NCBI GenBank assembly: GCA_036365515.1
Contig: CM070874.1
Location: 243,294,430 to 243,358,429, forward strand
From: Torymus aiolomorphi
Taxonomy: Eukaryota > Arthropoda > Insecta > Hymenoptera > Torymidae
Length of the DNA stretch: 64,000 nucleotides
Direction of reading: 5' to 3'
Under the pieces are notes generated by a model. The model was not told where the DNA came from. It saw only the letters and a program-made list of their open reading frames with translations, and searched no databases. The first letter of the stretch is position 1; every line of letters begins with the position of its first letter. Shown one piece after another: positions 23,441 to 34,455 of this stretch. A program made the position numbers and the translations under genes.

Positions 23441-24990
23441 ACCAATTTATTAGCTACAAAAGTTCTCAAATTCATTTAAATGCTTTTCTTTTTTTTTTTA
23501 ATTTCAACAAATTACTTTGATCTCTACCTGATGAAATTTAAGATTATCTTTATAATATTAGATATTTATTATATATAACTAAAAGAAATTGTAAATAAAC
23601 TGTTTACTTGGTAACATTTTTAACAAATACTGTATTTGTTTTATTTTTTATTTATTTTTATTTTACCAGAATAATACTATTAAATATTTTATATATTATT
23701 CAATATTTTAATTTTAACTATTCCTTTAAACTTTACTATTCAAGTTAAACTTTAAATTTCAATAACTAATATTAAAATTATGCACAAAATAACACATAAC
23801 TAACATTGTGTGACTCCTGCACTGAGAAAAATGATTTCCCTGTAAGAAAAAATTATTAAATCCTATTCGATTCTGATTTGGCCAATGTTAAAAGGACAGG
23901 AGGTTCCATTAAAAAATTCGATTCCCAAATCGTATGAAACAGGATTTAATAAATTTTTTTGGACTACTAAAATTTATTATAATATATAGTAACGTAGAGA
24001 CATACTTCATGCAATATCAAAATAATTACTATGCGTTGTAGTAAAAATAACTATATACATAGTAAAATTAAAACCCCAATGAGAAACCATACTGTGTCAA
24101 CATGATATTCAAATGGAGTTGAAGCGCCTAATCCTCCCTTCTTAAAAAAGTGATGAGCGGCCATGTTGAAGCGCCTAAAGGCTTGATTTTGATTGGTCTA
24201 TGTAGAATAGGCGCCAAACTTTGATTTGTGAATTGTTAAAGATCGAGAGATTTGAATTTTTTAAAAAGAAGTTGATTCTTAGATTTAAAAAATATAACTA
24301 AATCAAAATAGTATCGAAATATTTATTTTATAATAAAAAAAACAAGCTGATTGGTGCAAATAAAACCCACAGAGTTTGGAATTATGAAATATTTAAACTA
24401 AAAATATACGTCGTATATAGTATTAATGACTGAAAATTTGGTTTTGTATAACAAATAAGTATTAAAGTGTTATCTGTAGTTAACAATGAAGGACTATGAA
24501 TACTGTTCTGATAACAGTTAAATTTCTAACCTCCAAATTTTTGTACTGTAGGAATAAACTAAAATAAATACAATCCAAGTTTCAATAAAAAATATTGGAT
24601 AAATTTGCGCGGGATGTTAAAAAGTAAAATAAATTTTAAATACATAATATTTCAATATTAATTGTATAATCAATTAGGTAAAGGAAAAGCGCGCGCAGCG
24701 CGCCTGAACTTGCTAGTTCTATAAATAATAATATTTACGTGTACAGATGTTCGAGTTTTGGTAAACATCCATTTCCCCTAGATTAAATAATTAATATTTA
24801 ATTTCCATATAAGTGAACATTATATAAATTAAAATTAAATTCTTGCGTATTGTTAATTAAGTTGTATGTATTATTAGTAATAAAAAACAAGCATAAGACG
24901 AAACTATTTTTTTTATGATTATATTGAATATAAATAAGAATACAAATAATTATAAGTAATTAAATGAAATACATTAAAAATTGCGCTCGG
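23441..24990. other. no gene; one dispersed repeat
   Basis: Very AT-rich. A segment at 24138-24205 (GTGATGAGCGGCCATGTTGAA) recurs inverted at 33485-33553. A GCGCGCGCAGCGCGC tract lies near 24690. Confidence 0.45.
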
Positions 24991-24997
24991 AAAATAC

Positions 24998-26654
24998 TTA
25001 AATTTTTTGCCAATCGACCAGATCCTGATATGGATTTGGTTGGCATGTGTATCCGCATTGCATCAGCATATGCTGCAGTTTCTGCACCTCGATACATTTT
25101 GCGTCGTATTTCTTTTTTAACTCACTACTATAGGATGCAAATTGTCTGATTTTCTGAAAAATAAAAGATGAAAATTTTTCAAATTCATAGCCAATTATTA
25201 TATAAATAGACAAATCGATATAACCCAAATTCATTACCTCTTTTAACTTCATAATTTCGAATACAGTTGAATCAGCTTCGAGGGATGGTACTTGACTTGC
25301 ACTATTATTTTTTTGCATTATTATTTCTAATTTAAGGTGGTCGAGTTTGCGAGCCATTTCGACTTCACGAATTTTTTCTTTTAAAGAACTAATCTCATCA
25401 GCTCTTGCTATAGTATCAATGCTGTGTGACAATGAGTTAGTTTCTGGTGGTAGTTTATTTTCTATAAAATTCGTTTGAAATCAATATTGTATATTTATCT
25501 AATGTTAATTTTTTAAAACTTTAAATAAACAAAAATTTACCTGGCGCTTGCAGCTGGTTCATGTAATTTTTATCGAATTTATAAAAATTCCGTTGATTAT
25601 TATAAGCAGGTTTAGGGTAATATTTTCCATTACTTTGACGGCTCGTGTCAAAACGGTTCCATGCGCTCTCCTTATTGTAATTGTCACGTTGGCGATGATC
25701 ACTCCGTGGACGATAATAATCACGCCTGCGACTATCACGTTCTTTATAATATTTGTCCTGACGATGACCATCGTCATCCGACCTGCTGCTCCGTTTGCGA
25801 CCCTCTCGATCTTTTGATTTATTGTTGTTGTAACGACGCTGTTTACCATCTTCTGAGCTGGTATCGGATGGATTGTCAGTGTCACATTCATTGCCTCGGC
25901 GGAAATCTCCACTTTGCTTACGACGTCTCTTCTCGATATCCTCGAGATTGGTTTCGCCAACCAAGTCTTTCTGAGCATTGCGACTGTCACTCTTCTGGTT
26001 CTGACTCTCTGTAGTTTTGCTGTTATTCTGCTGTCCTGAAATAAAAAATATTACCCCATTATATTTCAACACGGGTGCGCGAGTGATTTTGAGGTTAGAG
26101 TCGTGGTTCTGGACTGGCAAAGTCTTTACCACCCTAGTTGCGTAATGTACTATTACGAAACTAACAATAGTTAGAAGTTAATATACATATACTACTTGTA
26201 ATACATACCAATGCTACTACGAAGCTGCCGATCATTTCTGCAGTCCATTTCATTATTGGTATTCTGCTCGACCACCCCCGCATTGTTTTTAGTTTTTTGC
26301 TGTTGCTTGTCCTTGGTTCTGATATCATGGCCGGATTTGTCAATAGTCACCTTCGCGGAAGATTTCTTCCCCTTTTTCCCCTTTTTCTCCTTTTTCCCAT
26401 TTTTCTGAACTATAACATTTAAAATAAAAATAACAATTAAATAAAAAATCTTAGTTTAACATAGCCATGCCGAATAAAAAATAACCATGTCTTATACATG
26501 GTAGCACTCGTTTAAGGTAAGAAAGCAGAGGGGGGGGGGGCGCCCCATTGTAATATGTTTTATGAACTCTAACTCTAACCTAATATTTTTCTGTCATGCA
26601 AGTAGTAGAATCGCCTAATAAAGAATATATACATAAATACTTACCGTTTGGCAT
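24998..26654 (-). CDS. five-exon charged RS-like / coiled-coil protein, 361 aa
   Basis: On the minus strand, exons 26645-26654, 26209-26409, 25541-26035, 25238-25461 and 24998-25153 join in frame (1086 nt including TAA). Each intron has GT/AG ends and all phases agree; the start is an ATG ten bases before a GTAAGT donor. Exon 2 encodes a Lys/Gly run, GKKEKKGKKGKK. Exon 3 encodes a low-complexity Arg/Asp/Ser/Tyr-rich segment (RKRSSRSDDDGHRQD). Exons 4-5 encode a likely coiled coil (SSLKEKIREVEMARKLDHL) and a short tail with two Cys. No enzyme motif or known domain was recognised. RS-like composition suggests a nuclear or RNA-associated role, but that is inference. The intact splicing makes it the most credible host gene here. 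Its second intron (26036-26208) is largely a dispersed hairpin. Confidence 0.75.
26060..26156. repeat. dispersed hairpin relative inside an intron
   Basis: Left ATATTTCAACACGGGTGCGCGAGTGA resembles the arm at 17757-17786. The right end is GCGTAATGTACTATTACG. It occupies more than half of a 173-bp intron of the minus-strand gene. Confidence 0.55.
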
Positions 26655-26867
26655 TTTTGTTAATATAAGAAGCTTCGTTAAGATTTCAAAAACGTAAGTA
26701 CGAGCAAAACACTGGAGCCAGGACAAGATGAGAAAAAAAAGAGCGATAAGCTAGTATACTCGACTTGTTGAGGATCCGGAATAAAGCTCACGAAAAATCG
26801 TCACGGTCCGGTCGTCATCAGCGTTGGGCACAATCAGTGCACGGGACTTGTGCACAGGGTATAAGTA

Positions 26868-27017
26868 TAGGTATATTGCGAAATGTGGTTTCAAATGTAG
26901 GTTTGGCAACGTTGCATTCTACTCAGCCTATGTTGCGTTCGAACATTTTTTTTCAAACGCAACGTACGCTCAGTACTTAGAACGTAAACATCAAAATCCA
27001 TATTTCGTAATATCCCC
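26868..27017. mobile_element. 150-bp MITE, family 'GGTATATTGCG' (copy 2)
   Basis: Ends GGTATATTGCGAAAT and ATTTCGTAATATCCCC are inverted. The interior phrases AATGTAGGTTTGGCAACG and GTTGCAT match copy 1 at 15046. It lies 5' of the minus-strand gene, within possible promoter sequence. Confidence 0.6.
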
Positions 27018-27201
27018 AATATAAATAAGGCTCTTCCGAGTAGCGGTCGTGCCTAAAAATTGATGCAGGTATTTTTTTACACAAATATAAAAAAATCCAA
27101 AAATTCAACATTTTAGATTTTTTTGAAAATTTATTTGGAAGAATAACCATAACATATGCATACGGAAATTCAAAAAAATAATTTTATAAACGAACTAAAT
27201 C

Positions 27202-27303
27202 GGTGTGCCGCGAGCCGCGAGCCGCGTGCCCTAGACAAAGACAGATATACGATTCCTATATAGGATTTCGTATATCTGTCTTTGTCTAAGGCCGCGGCAC
27301 GCC
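27202..27303. repeat. perfect hairpin with GC-rich base
   Basis: TAGACAAAGACAGATATACGA is followed by a short loop and its exact complement. Outside these, GGTGTGCCGCG and CGCGGCACGCC extend the stem. Confidence 0.85.
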
Positions 27304-27489
27304 GTATAGAGGCAGCTTTAAGTATTATAATGAATAAATCTACTTTGATTTTGAAGATGTAACAAAATAATTACTACACATGAAAATACAATATAAAATT
27401 AATAAAATCAATAAAATATTCATTATTAATTTTGCTTATGATATTATAAAAAATTAAAAAAAAAACTTTTTGTAGTAAGGGGATGCCTT

Positions 27490-27800
27490 ACTCAACTGTT
27501 ACCGACCGAGTCGATTCGGATGGTATTTAATTAATAACAATAAAAATAGACCGAATTATGCAAAATAAAGAGAACTCTCTTCTGTATTTTTTTATATTCT
27601 TTGATTGTGGCTAAGTTACAAGTGAAAAGATGCATTAGTTTTTGCAAAAACTTTGAACGAAATATAAGATTTTTGCTCGCGTCATCTCGAAATTTTGTTC
27701 AAAGTTTACATAAAAACTAATGAATATTTTGATATGAAACTTTGCACAAAAGTATAATATGCCGAAAGTTAGAAGAGAGTTCTCATCATTTTACGTAATT
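27490..27800. repeat. degenerate foldback related to 6.6-kb hairpin
   Basis: Shares TTACCGACCGAG and TAGTTTTTGCAAAAACTTTGAAC with 6596-6775. Inverted partners TTCAAAGTTT...AAAAACTAATGA and AGAGAGTTCTC lie on the right. Confidence 0.55.
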
Positions 27801-28198
27801 CGAAAAAAAAAAAAATAGATTATTGTACCATATGATATGGTTATGTGTAACATCGCCACAGTCATAAACAATAAAAATAATAGATTCGGCGTGCATGCTC
27901 AGCAGCTCAGCGCACTGCGCATGCGCTGCAGTGCTCCTCGTCCGTCGTCGTCGTCGACCGTCGTCTGCAACGACTCGGCAATCTCGCGATCCGAATTTCA
28001 CGGCTATGGTGACGGATTCTATCTGCTGTCCCAGCTTGGCCTTTCATACGACTGCGACGACTGGGTCGACCAGTATTGAGATGAGAGCGCGGATGAACGC
28101 AAGCAAACGCGCTGACCCGCGTTGGGCCAGCCGCCACTGAAGAGAGCCTAGGGTTTTTTTCTGGAGCAACATAACCTAGCATTCAAGTTATCATCACA

Positions 28199-28297
28199 TG
28201 GGACAAGACATCAAGTCCTCCTCGGAGATGATGCCCCAGAAGATACCAGGCCAACCAAAGTCGTCCGCGGCGCCGATTTTACAATGTTGTTGTAAGT
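28199..28297 (+). other. possible orphan exon
   Basis: An ATG opens about 32 codons that run into TTGTTGTAAGTAAAT, a consensus-like donor. Product not recognised. It lies just upstream of a broken glucosidase II beta-like exon, but no link can be shown. Surrounding 27801-28397 otherwise holds no supported gene. Confidence 0.2.
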
Positions 28298-28397
28298 AAA
28301 TATCCGCCTGCGCACGGAGACTCGCTCGCAGGCGGCGCAGCCCAGAGCGCCGCACCAGCCGAGACCACCGCGCACTACGTGGTCTAACCTCAAAGGG

Positions 28398-28738
28398 ATG
28401 ACACACTTCGAGTGCCTCGTCGATAGCCACCTGATAACCTTCAGCAAGGTGAACGACAACTACTGCGACTGTGCGGATGACAGCGTTGATCTCGGCACAG
28501 CCACTTGCGCCAACGGAGCCTATAACCAGAATTCAGATTGTTGCTGTATTAATAATAATAACATTTTTATTGCATTAAAGGTAGCTGTATGAAAAAAAGT
28601 AACAAGAACTTTTATTCTTGCATTAGGTGATCAACCACAGTATATTCCATCATCTTGGGTAAACGATGGAGTCTATATGATTGCTGTGATGCCAGTGACG
28701 ATTACCCATCCGATGTCCAATGTGTAGATAAGTGCCAT
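28398..28738 (+). pseudogene. glucosidase II beta (PRKCSH-like) pseudogene fragment
   Basis: Two exon-like pieces encode the Cys-rich LDL-receptor-A-like repeats of the ER glucosidase II regulatory subunit. The first (28398 to about 28535) reads FECLVDSHLITFSKVNDNYC followed by DCADDS, matching the family's F-C-DGS-IPFSQVNDDYCDC-DGSDE pattern. The second (about 28627-28738) follows a TTGCATTAG acceptor and reads QYIPSSWVNDG, then, after a small frame break, DCCDASDDY. The signal peptide and C-terminal MRH domain are absent and the frame shifts inside the second piece. In the living gene this region binds Ca2+ and helps the catalytic alpha subunit trim N-glycans. Here only a decayed duplicate of the N-terminal region remains. 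Confidence 0.75.
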
Positions 28739-28744
28739 AAATTA

Positions 28745-29480
28745 CTTCTTACTCTTCTCCATCTGAATCTTCCACCTTTTCTTTCCTTGTGGTTTTTCTT
28801 GTGTAGCTGCCTCTATCATTTTTCTCCTCCTCTACTGCTTCCTCTTTTCTCTCTTTGTCTTCTTTTTTGCTCTCTTCGTTCTCCTTACCAATTTGTCTCG
28901 CTCTTTCCAGTCTATCCTCCTGGCTAAATGTCTTTCTGTTGCACCATCTCACTCTTCCTTCTTTGACTTCTTCGATGCAGTATATTTCGTCTCCATTCAC
29001 CTTGCTCTTCTTTGTCCATAAGCTGTCTCTGTAGACCCTGTTCTCGAAGATCAGCCATCTGGTTGTCTCCGTTGTTCATATTTTTGACACGCTGTACGTG
29101 ACCTCACCTGCGTGTCTTCTCATCCATGATTCTATTTTCTCTCTTTTGTTATTTGTGCCTTTTCTTATGACTAGTGTTCTTTCTTTATATTTATTTCTGC
29201 AATCTTCTATATAATCTCCACCTCTTTTTTTCTCTTTATCACTTTCTTTTCTTTCTCCTCCCACTTACTCAGTTTTTCTTTCAATTTCTTGTTCTCCTCC
29301 TCGAGAATCTTATTTCTCTCGTTTAGGCATTCGTTTTCTTCTTTGAGGACTTTCTCTGCATCCTTCACGCTTCTCTCCTTGCCATTCTCTCAGCTTTTTT
29401 TTCCAAGGCCTCTATTTTTATTATGATGTCTTGTCTCTCTCTCTCTGCTCTCTTAACCTCTCTCTTTTAGATTATCTACC
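28745..29480 (-). pseudogene. Lys/Glu-rich coiled-coil remnant, possibly LINE ORF1
   Basis: The plus strand is strongly CT-rich. Read on the minus strand it gives overlapping Lys/Glu/Arg-rich frames (for example KEKKRGGDYIEDCRNKYKER near 29200 and WCNRKTFSQEDRLERARQIG near 28910), broken by stops and shifts. The style resembles the coiled-coil ORF1 of insect non-LTR retrotransposons, but no diagnostic domain was seen, so it could equally be a decayed simple-sequence tract. Confidence 0.3.
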
Positions 29481-29617
29481 TCACTTCCTACTATTTCCAG
29501 AGAATATAGAATATATTATCAGTACGCATAGAAGGTCGGGCTATCTCCACATCTGTTGGCTTCTTTCTTCTGTGGCTTCTATTTACATTGTTTTATTGAA
29601 ATTATTTCAATTTATCA

Positions 29618-29889
29618 TTTAACAAATTTTCTAAATTCTAATTCTAAAATTTATAAATAATCATTAATAATATTAATTTTACTTTCAGCGTGTTTATTTG
29701 TGTAATCGATAAATTAAACTTTAATGACATTCAAAAATTTACTATTAATAATAATGTTTGTGATATTTAGGAAAAGCCTTCAGAAGTGCAGATGCACTAA
29801 GGACTCACATGTTAGAAGAGGATTCCTGTAAAATACCACATCAAGGGAAGTCCCCAGAGGAGTATGCAGATTATGAAAATTCATTATAA
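29618..29889 (+). pseudogene. REI1/ZNF622-like zinc-finger exon remnant (copy 1) with intron flank
   Basis: After a TTTAG acceptor (29766-29770) the frame reads KAFRSADALRTHMLEEDSCK and then HQGKSPEEYADYENS before a stop. This matches the REI1/ZNF622 pattern SxxAVxxHMxxKxHCK...EYxxFYDYSSSYPD, in which the C2H2 finger acts in cytoplasmic 60S ribosome maturation. Only one exon remains, without the other fingers. About 150 bp of upstream intron-like sequence is shared with the second copy at 30538. Confidence 0.65.
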
Positions 29890-30537
29890 CCAGAAGTGAC
29901 AAACTGAATAAATCAGGTAAGTGATGTTACTTTGCAAAGCAAAAGTAATATGCGTTAGGGACCAAATTTAAATAGCTTGTTATTTTTTTTATTTTTCTGT
30001 GGCTATATTTTTAATAGATAGAAATACAAATCTGCTAATATGAGATGCAACTACTATCTACTGTCCTGTCTTCAGTGAATCTGTGGGCGACCTTTACAAA
30101 CTAAAAGTCACATTACAGACATCCAATTTGTTTAACTTATCAGTTTTGATTTTTCTCTGGTTATGCAAATGACAATGCCATTTTGAGCAATGGCCAGTGC
30201 TCTCACTTTAATATGACTATACACAACCTCTGTTACTGTTCATATCGAATTAGCAAACTAAACCAGTCTCTCGCTAAAGAAGTTGGATGTGTCTGCATGT
30301 GTCTTATGGCTTGTAAATGTTCCCCACATCTCATGCGATAAGTATTTATAACTGTGAAAAATCTAGCGACAGAAAAATCAAAAGTTAGAAGCTAAACAAA
30401 AAGCCTTAAAAACATAGCTAGATAGAAATCTAATTTATGCACTATGCACTAATTTTGAATTGCTTTTTAGTTAACTTTCTGCATGGTAAAAGCTCAAATA
30501 TTTAAAATTTAATGCTCCTTTATTCTCTAAATTATTT

Positions 30538-30822
30538 ACCAAGTTTTCAAAATTCTAATTCTAAAAATAAAAAAATAATCATTAATAATATTTATTTTAC
30601 TTTGACGTGTTTATTTGTGAAATTCATAAATTAAAATTTGATGACATTAAAAAATTATCTGCTAATAATTTTTATGATATTTAGGTGAAGCCTTCAGAAG
30701 TGCAGATGCAGTGAGAACTGACATGTTAGTTAAGGATTGTACTGTAAAATCCCATATCAAGGGGAGGCCCCAGAAGACTATGCAGACTTATGACTACTCT
30801 TCTAGTTATGCATTTGTCCATT
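30538..30822 (+). pseudogene. REI1/ZNF622-like exon remnant (copy 2)
   Basis: A direct repeat of 29618-29889, about 920 bp downstream, with the same TTTAG acceptor. It reads GEAFRSADAVRTDMLVKDC, shifts frame by a small indel, and ends with YDYSSSY, the stretch that follows the finger in REI1/ZNF622. It keeps sequence beyond the point where copy 1 stops, so both derive from one longer exon and were duplicated with the intron. Confidence 0.65.
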
Positions 30823-31349
30823 CTACTATGTCATCGCTTCTGCAAGTGCTAAGCTGTAAATATGAATAGCATTGCGTAATAGATGACGAATATCAACACA
30901 GCGTATGCAGGGAATGTAACCAGAGCCTTCTTTCAACTCACCGAGGGACCTGTTTCGCTAAGGTGAACCGTAAAATGATTCTTTCCTCAAGTCGGGCATA
31001 CCTGCAGCTTGGCCAATGCTAACCTGTGCTGCTGAATCTCCCATTGGATTATTGTGTTCTCACCAATGCCAGCAAATTATTGTAAATGTTACTGAGGAGT
31101 CTTTTATTGCTTAATTTGGACGACAAAAGGTATCAATTTATAAGTTTTTAGTGAGATTAATCAATTAATAATATCTGCAAGTATAGTTCGATTTTACTAA
31201 CAAATAGGGGATAGGTTATAATATACTTGCATTCACATACATATTATGTGAATGCAAGTAATGTAGTGGTAGCAGAAACAGTTTTAGAATCAAAATGTTA
31301 CAAAATGCCAATGTTCTTTCATACTGGCACTCATGTCATAGATACTTGT

Positions 31350-32460
31350 TACTCAGGTGGCAGTATGAAGGAGCACTGGCATATTCTAACATTTTAAATC
31401 TGAAACTGTCTTTGTTGCCCCTTTATTACTTACTTCTATTTATATATGTATATCGCACGCTCCGAGAGATTTGTTTCTTAATCATGGCCTCAATATTAAA
31501 TGCAATGCATATTATAAAGATGCCTGATTAATCTGATGGAACACGCTACAGTGGATTTCAGGTTTGTACAAAAGAAAATTTTGAAATGTAGAGTCTAAAA
31601 TATCAAACATTAAAAGAAAATTAATGCTGCACCTAGATTTGCAAAGTCACCTGTCAGATTTAAATGAGATATTCGCAATCCATTGTAGTTTATATTTAAT
31701 TTGTGATGAGATGGTTGAGTAGCTAATGTATAGGATCATACGAATTAAATAAGAAAGTCTCTTATATAACGCATCTGTGGCATTTCATATTTTTTCATAT
31801 TGACTGATTTCATAATTAACTATTCTAAAATCAGGTATATTGTTTCTAACACTTGATTAATCATTAGAGGCAAAAAATAGGAGTAAGATTAGGATAACGC
31901 AAAAGAATCAAATTAAAAAATTTTATTATCTGAATATATTGACTTTGTTGCGTTATCCTGCTATTACTCCTATTTTTTACCTCTAATGATTAATCAAGTG
32001 TTAGAGCTTATTCTTCTTTTATAATGGCATTTCAATTATTTAGTTAGAGCTCATTCTTCTTTTATAATGACATTTAATATTCAATTTATACAATATACCT
32101 GCTTCCAGAAAAGTTAATTAAAAGATACGTGAAATGCCACAGATGCATTATAAGAGACTTTCTTATTTAATTTGTACGCTACTATAGACAAGCTACTCAA
32201 CCATTTTAACATAAATTAAATATTAACTACATTGGATTACAAATATCTAATCTAAATCTGACAGGTGACTTTGCAAATGTAGGTGCAACATAAATTTTCT
32301 TTTAATGTCTGAAATTTTATAGTCTTATACATTTAAATAATTTTATTCTATGCAAACCTGAAATCCACTATAGTGTGAGTGTGTCCGTTAGAAGCAGGCA
32401 TCTTTGCAATAGCTATCCATTGCATTTCAGGGCCTCATGTACTGCCAGCTGAGCTTCCTT
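31350..32460. repeat. about 1.1-kb imperfect palindrome
   Basis: Arms of roughly 450-500 bp. Left AAATGCAATGCATATTATAAAGATGCCTG and GTGGATTTCAGGTTTG are answered inverted at 32360-32435. Nearer the centre ACACTTGATTAATCATTAGAGG and GGATAACGCAA pair with CCTCTAATGATTAATCAAGTGT and TTGCGTTATCC across 31900-31950. No coding content. Confidence 0.8.
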
Positions 32461-33640
32461 CTTTCGCCGTTTCCCTTACTGTGACGTGCGTGCAACACAT
32501 GTATAAATTGTATACGCACGTGTTGTGACTTGTGCGTGAATATGGGAAAATCCGCGAAGTAGTTACTTTTCTTGTCACTCGCTTTATTCGCCAAAAAAAA
32601 AAATTTTTTTAAGAAAAATAATATTTGTATTCAAAGAAGAAAGCATAAGCAACATATCTATCTAATAGAAAAACCGAATTTACAAAAAATTAGTAAATAC
32701 AACCATAATTTAGATTAAAAGAATGTCCAAAATCCACATTTTATTTTGTCACTTGCAAAAATTTCAATTTAGTTTCTTTTATAACTTTTTGAACAATTAA
32801 AATAGGATTTCGGGGTTTCAGATAATGTATAATGGTACACAAACCTATACTTTCCACGGAGTATCAAGAATGTGCCATTAAAATATATGAAATAGCAGCC
32901 TGTAATGTAATTGTCACTACTTTTTTTGGAATTTTGATTTTTTCACTTTTTTGTTTATAAAAAATTGAACATATTTTAGATATTAAACTGTAATATCTAA
33001 AAGTGCTGTTCTCCTCAAAATGAACAATTCTAATGGTCGGAATTCAATGTGCCTTTAAAAATGAAAAAGATATGGTCCGTATATTTGACACATATTCGTG
33101 ATCCTGGACATTTATTTTCTCATTTTTCAATGGCACATTGATAAATTTGGTTAAACTACCTAGATAACGTATTTGTCTGGTACATTTAGATGTACAATCA
33201 CCAGATAAGTATAGCAGAATCAATCTGCTTATCATATATGCATGTGTTTAATAATTAAAATCTAAAATAAGGGATATACTCTGAACCTTGTAATTGCGTG
33301 TATTTAATATTAATATATTATAAAATTTTTCAGACTATCCAACTCTACTACAAAAAAACCCTTGAGCATTAGACCTCAGGGCTTGGGGTTTCTTCTTTTT
33401 TTGGTGAAAAGAAGTGCTGTGCTCATTCCAGGACCCGAAGGTAGTAAGGTTAAATTCCAAACAGTAAATTTCTCGTGCCTTCTTATCGACCAATCAAAAT
33501 CAAACCTTTAGATGCTTCAACTTGGCCGCTCATCACTTTTTAAAGAAGGGAATTCCTTAAAGTTCTCAAGTATTTAGTATACAGCTTTTTATTACTTTTT
33601 ATCACATTATTTTAAGTAGTGAATGATTTATAATTGTAAA
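32461..33640. other. no gene recognised
   Basis: AT-rich; a small hairpin at about 32482-32540 (ACGTGCGTGCAACACATGTA...ACGCACGTGTTGTGA). The copy of the 24.1-kb repeat lies at 33485-33553. The short minus-strand frame at 33044-33235 has no recognisable domain. Confidence 0.4.
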
Positions 33641-33642
33641 AG

Positions 33643-33733
33643 TATTTTTTTTTGCCTAATGGGCCGAAAGTGCCACTTTTGATCCCGGCGCCCGATCGCG
33701 AAGGTTGTATTTTCGGCCTCGCCAGGCAAAAAA
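33643..33733. repeat. hairpin 1 of composite unit (copy 2)
   Basis: GCCTAATGGGCCGAAAGTGCC and TTTCGGCCTCGCCAGGC form the stem, as at 1255-1341, and the second hairpin of the unit follows directly. Confidence 0.7.
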
Positions 33734-33872
33734 ATGGTATACGCATCACGGGAGCAAATAAAGAATGCCTCAGATCGCATGTTTGTCATCCTCGCCTTTG
33801 GCTCGGGGTGACAATTTACATGCGATCTGGGACATTCTTTACTTTTGCTCCCTAGGGGCGTAATATACTATA
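33734..33872. repeat. dispersed hairpin 2, 'CTCAGATC' subfamily (copy 2)
   Basis: Starts ATGGTATACGCATC, carries CTCAGATCGCATGT and its complement, apex CTCGCCTTTGGCTCGG, and ends GGGGCGTAATATACTATA. The plus-strand frame across the two hairpins is not a gene. Confidence 0.8.
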
Positions 33873-34448
33873 TTTAAAAGTATTTAAGTTTTTACTTCTA
33901 GCTATTTTTCTTCAACTCAATTTTGATGCTAAGCAGTTTGAACATTTTAATTTACTGATTTCTTTTCAGATCTACATCTCTCAGCGGTGTATCAGCGGAT
34001 TTCGTACCCAGCCGATATTGCTGCTGATAATTTTTCTTTAGGAGACACCCCTTTGGAGATGCACTCACTCTTTGTACTCTTGTTGAAGACACTGCTGCTC
34101 TTCGAGTAATGTTTAAGGATCTACTATTCTACTGAAGTGCATCAGCTTCCCAGGGTGCTGCATCTCTATAGTACTCTTAGTGCACCTGCGCTAGAGGTAA
34201 CGGATGTAGGATGCTCTCTTCAGTGTTTCTTCGGATCTTCTAGTTGTTTTTCCTCATTTCTACGAAATACTTAATCAGGTCAAGAGTTAACTGGTGGCAT
34301 TAATCGGCATTAATAGCATCGTAGCGTCCTGAGGGCAAGTATAAGTCACTAATGTGACACTACAAGGAAAAAATATTTCCGACTTGCTTATATAACCGAA
34401 TCCATCCCAAATCGGAGAGCCCGATTGTGCTCATATCACCGGTTATTT
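33873..34448. other. no confirmed gene
   Basis: A TTTCTTTTCAG acceptor-like site at about 33960-33970 is followed by roughly 300 bp of less AT-rich sequence, but no long frame or known motif was found on either strand. Confidence 0.3.
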
Positions 34449-34455
34449 ATGTTTA

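Noticed and set aside
27786..28182. Overlapping frames on both strands around 28 kb
   Set aside because: Overlap each other, include simple CGTCGTCG sequence and show no homology that I recognise.
28745..29480. Firm assignment as a LINE ORF1
   Set aside because: Composition fits, but no conserved ORF1 motif could be read; kept only as a low-confidence remnant.
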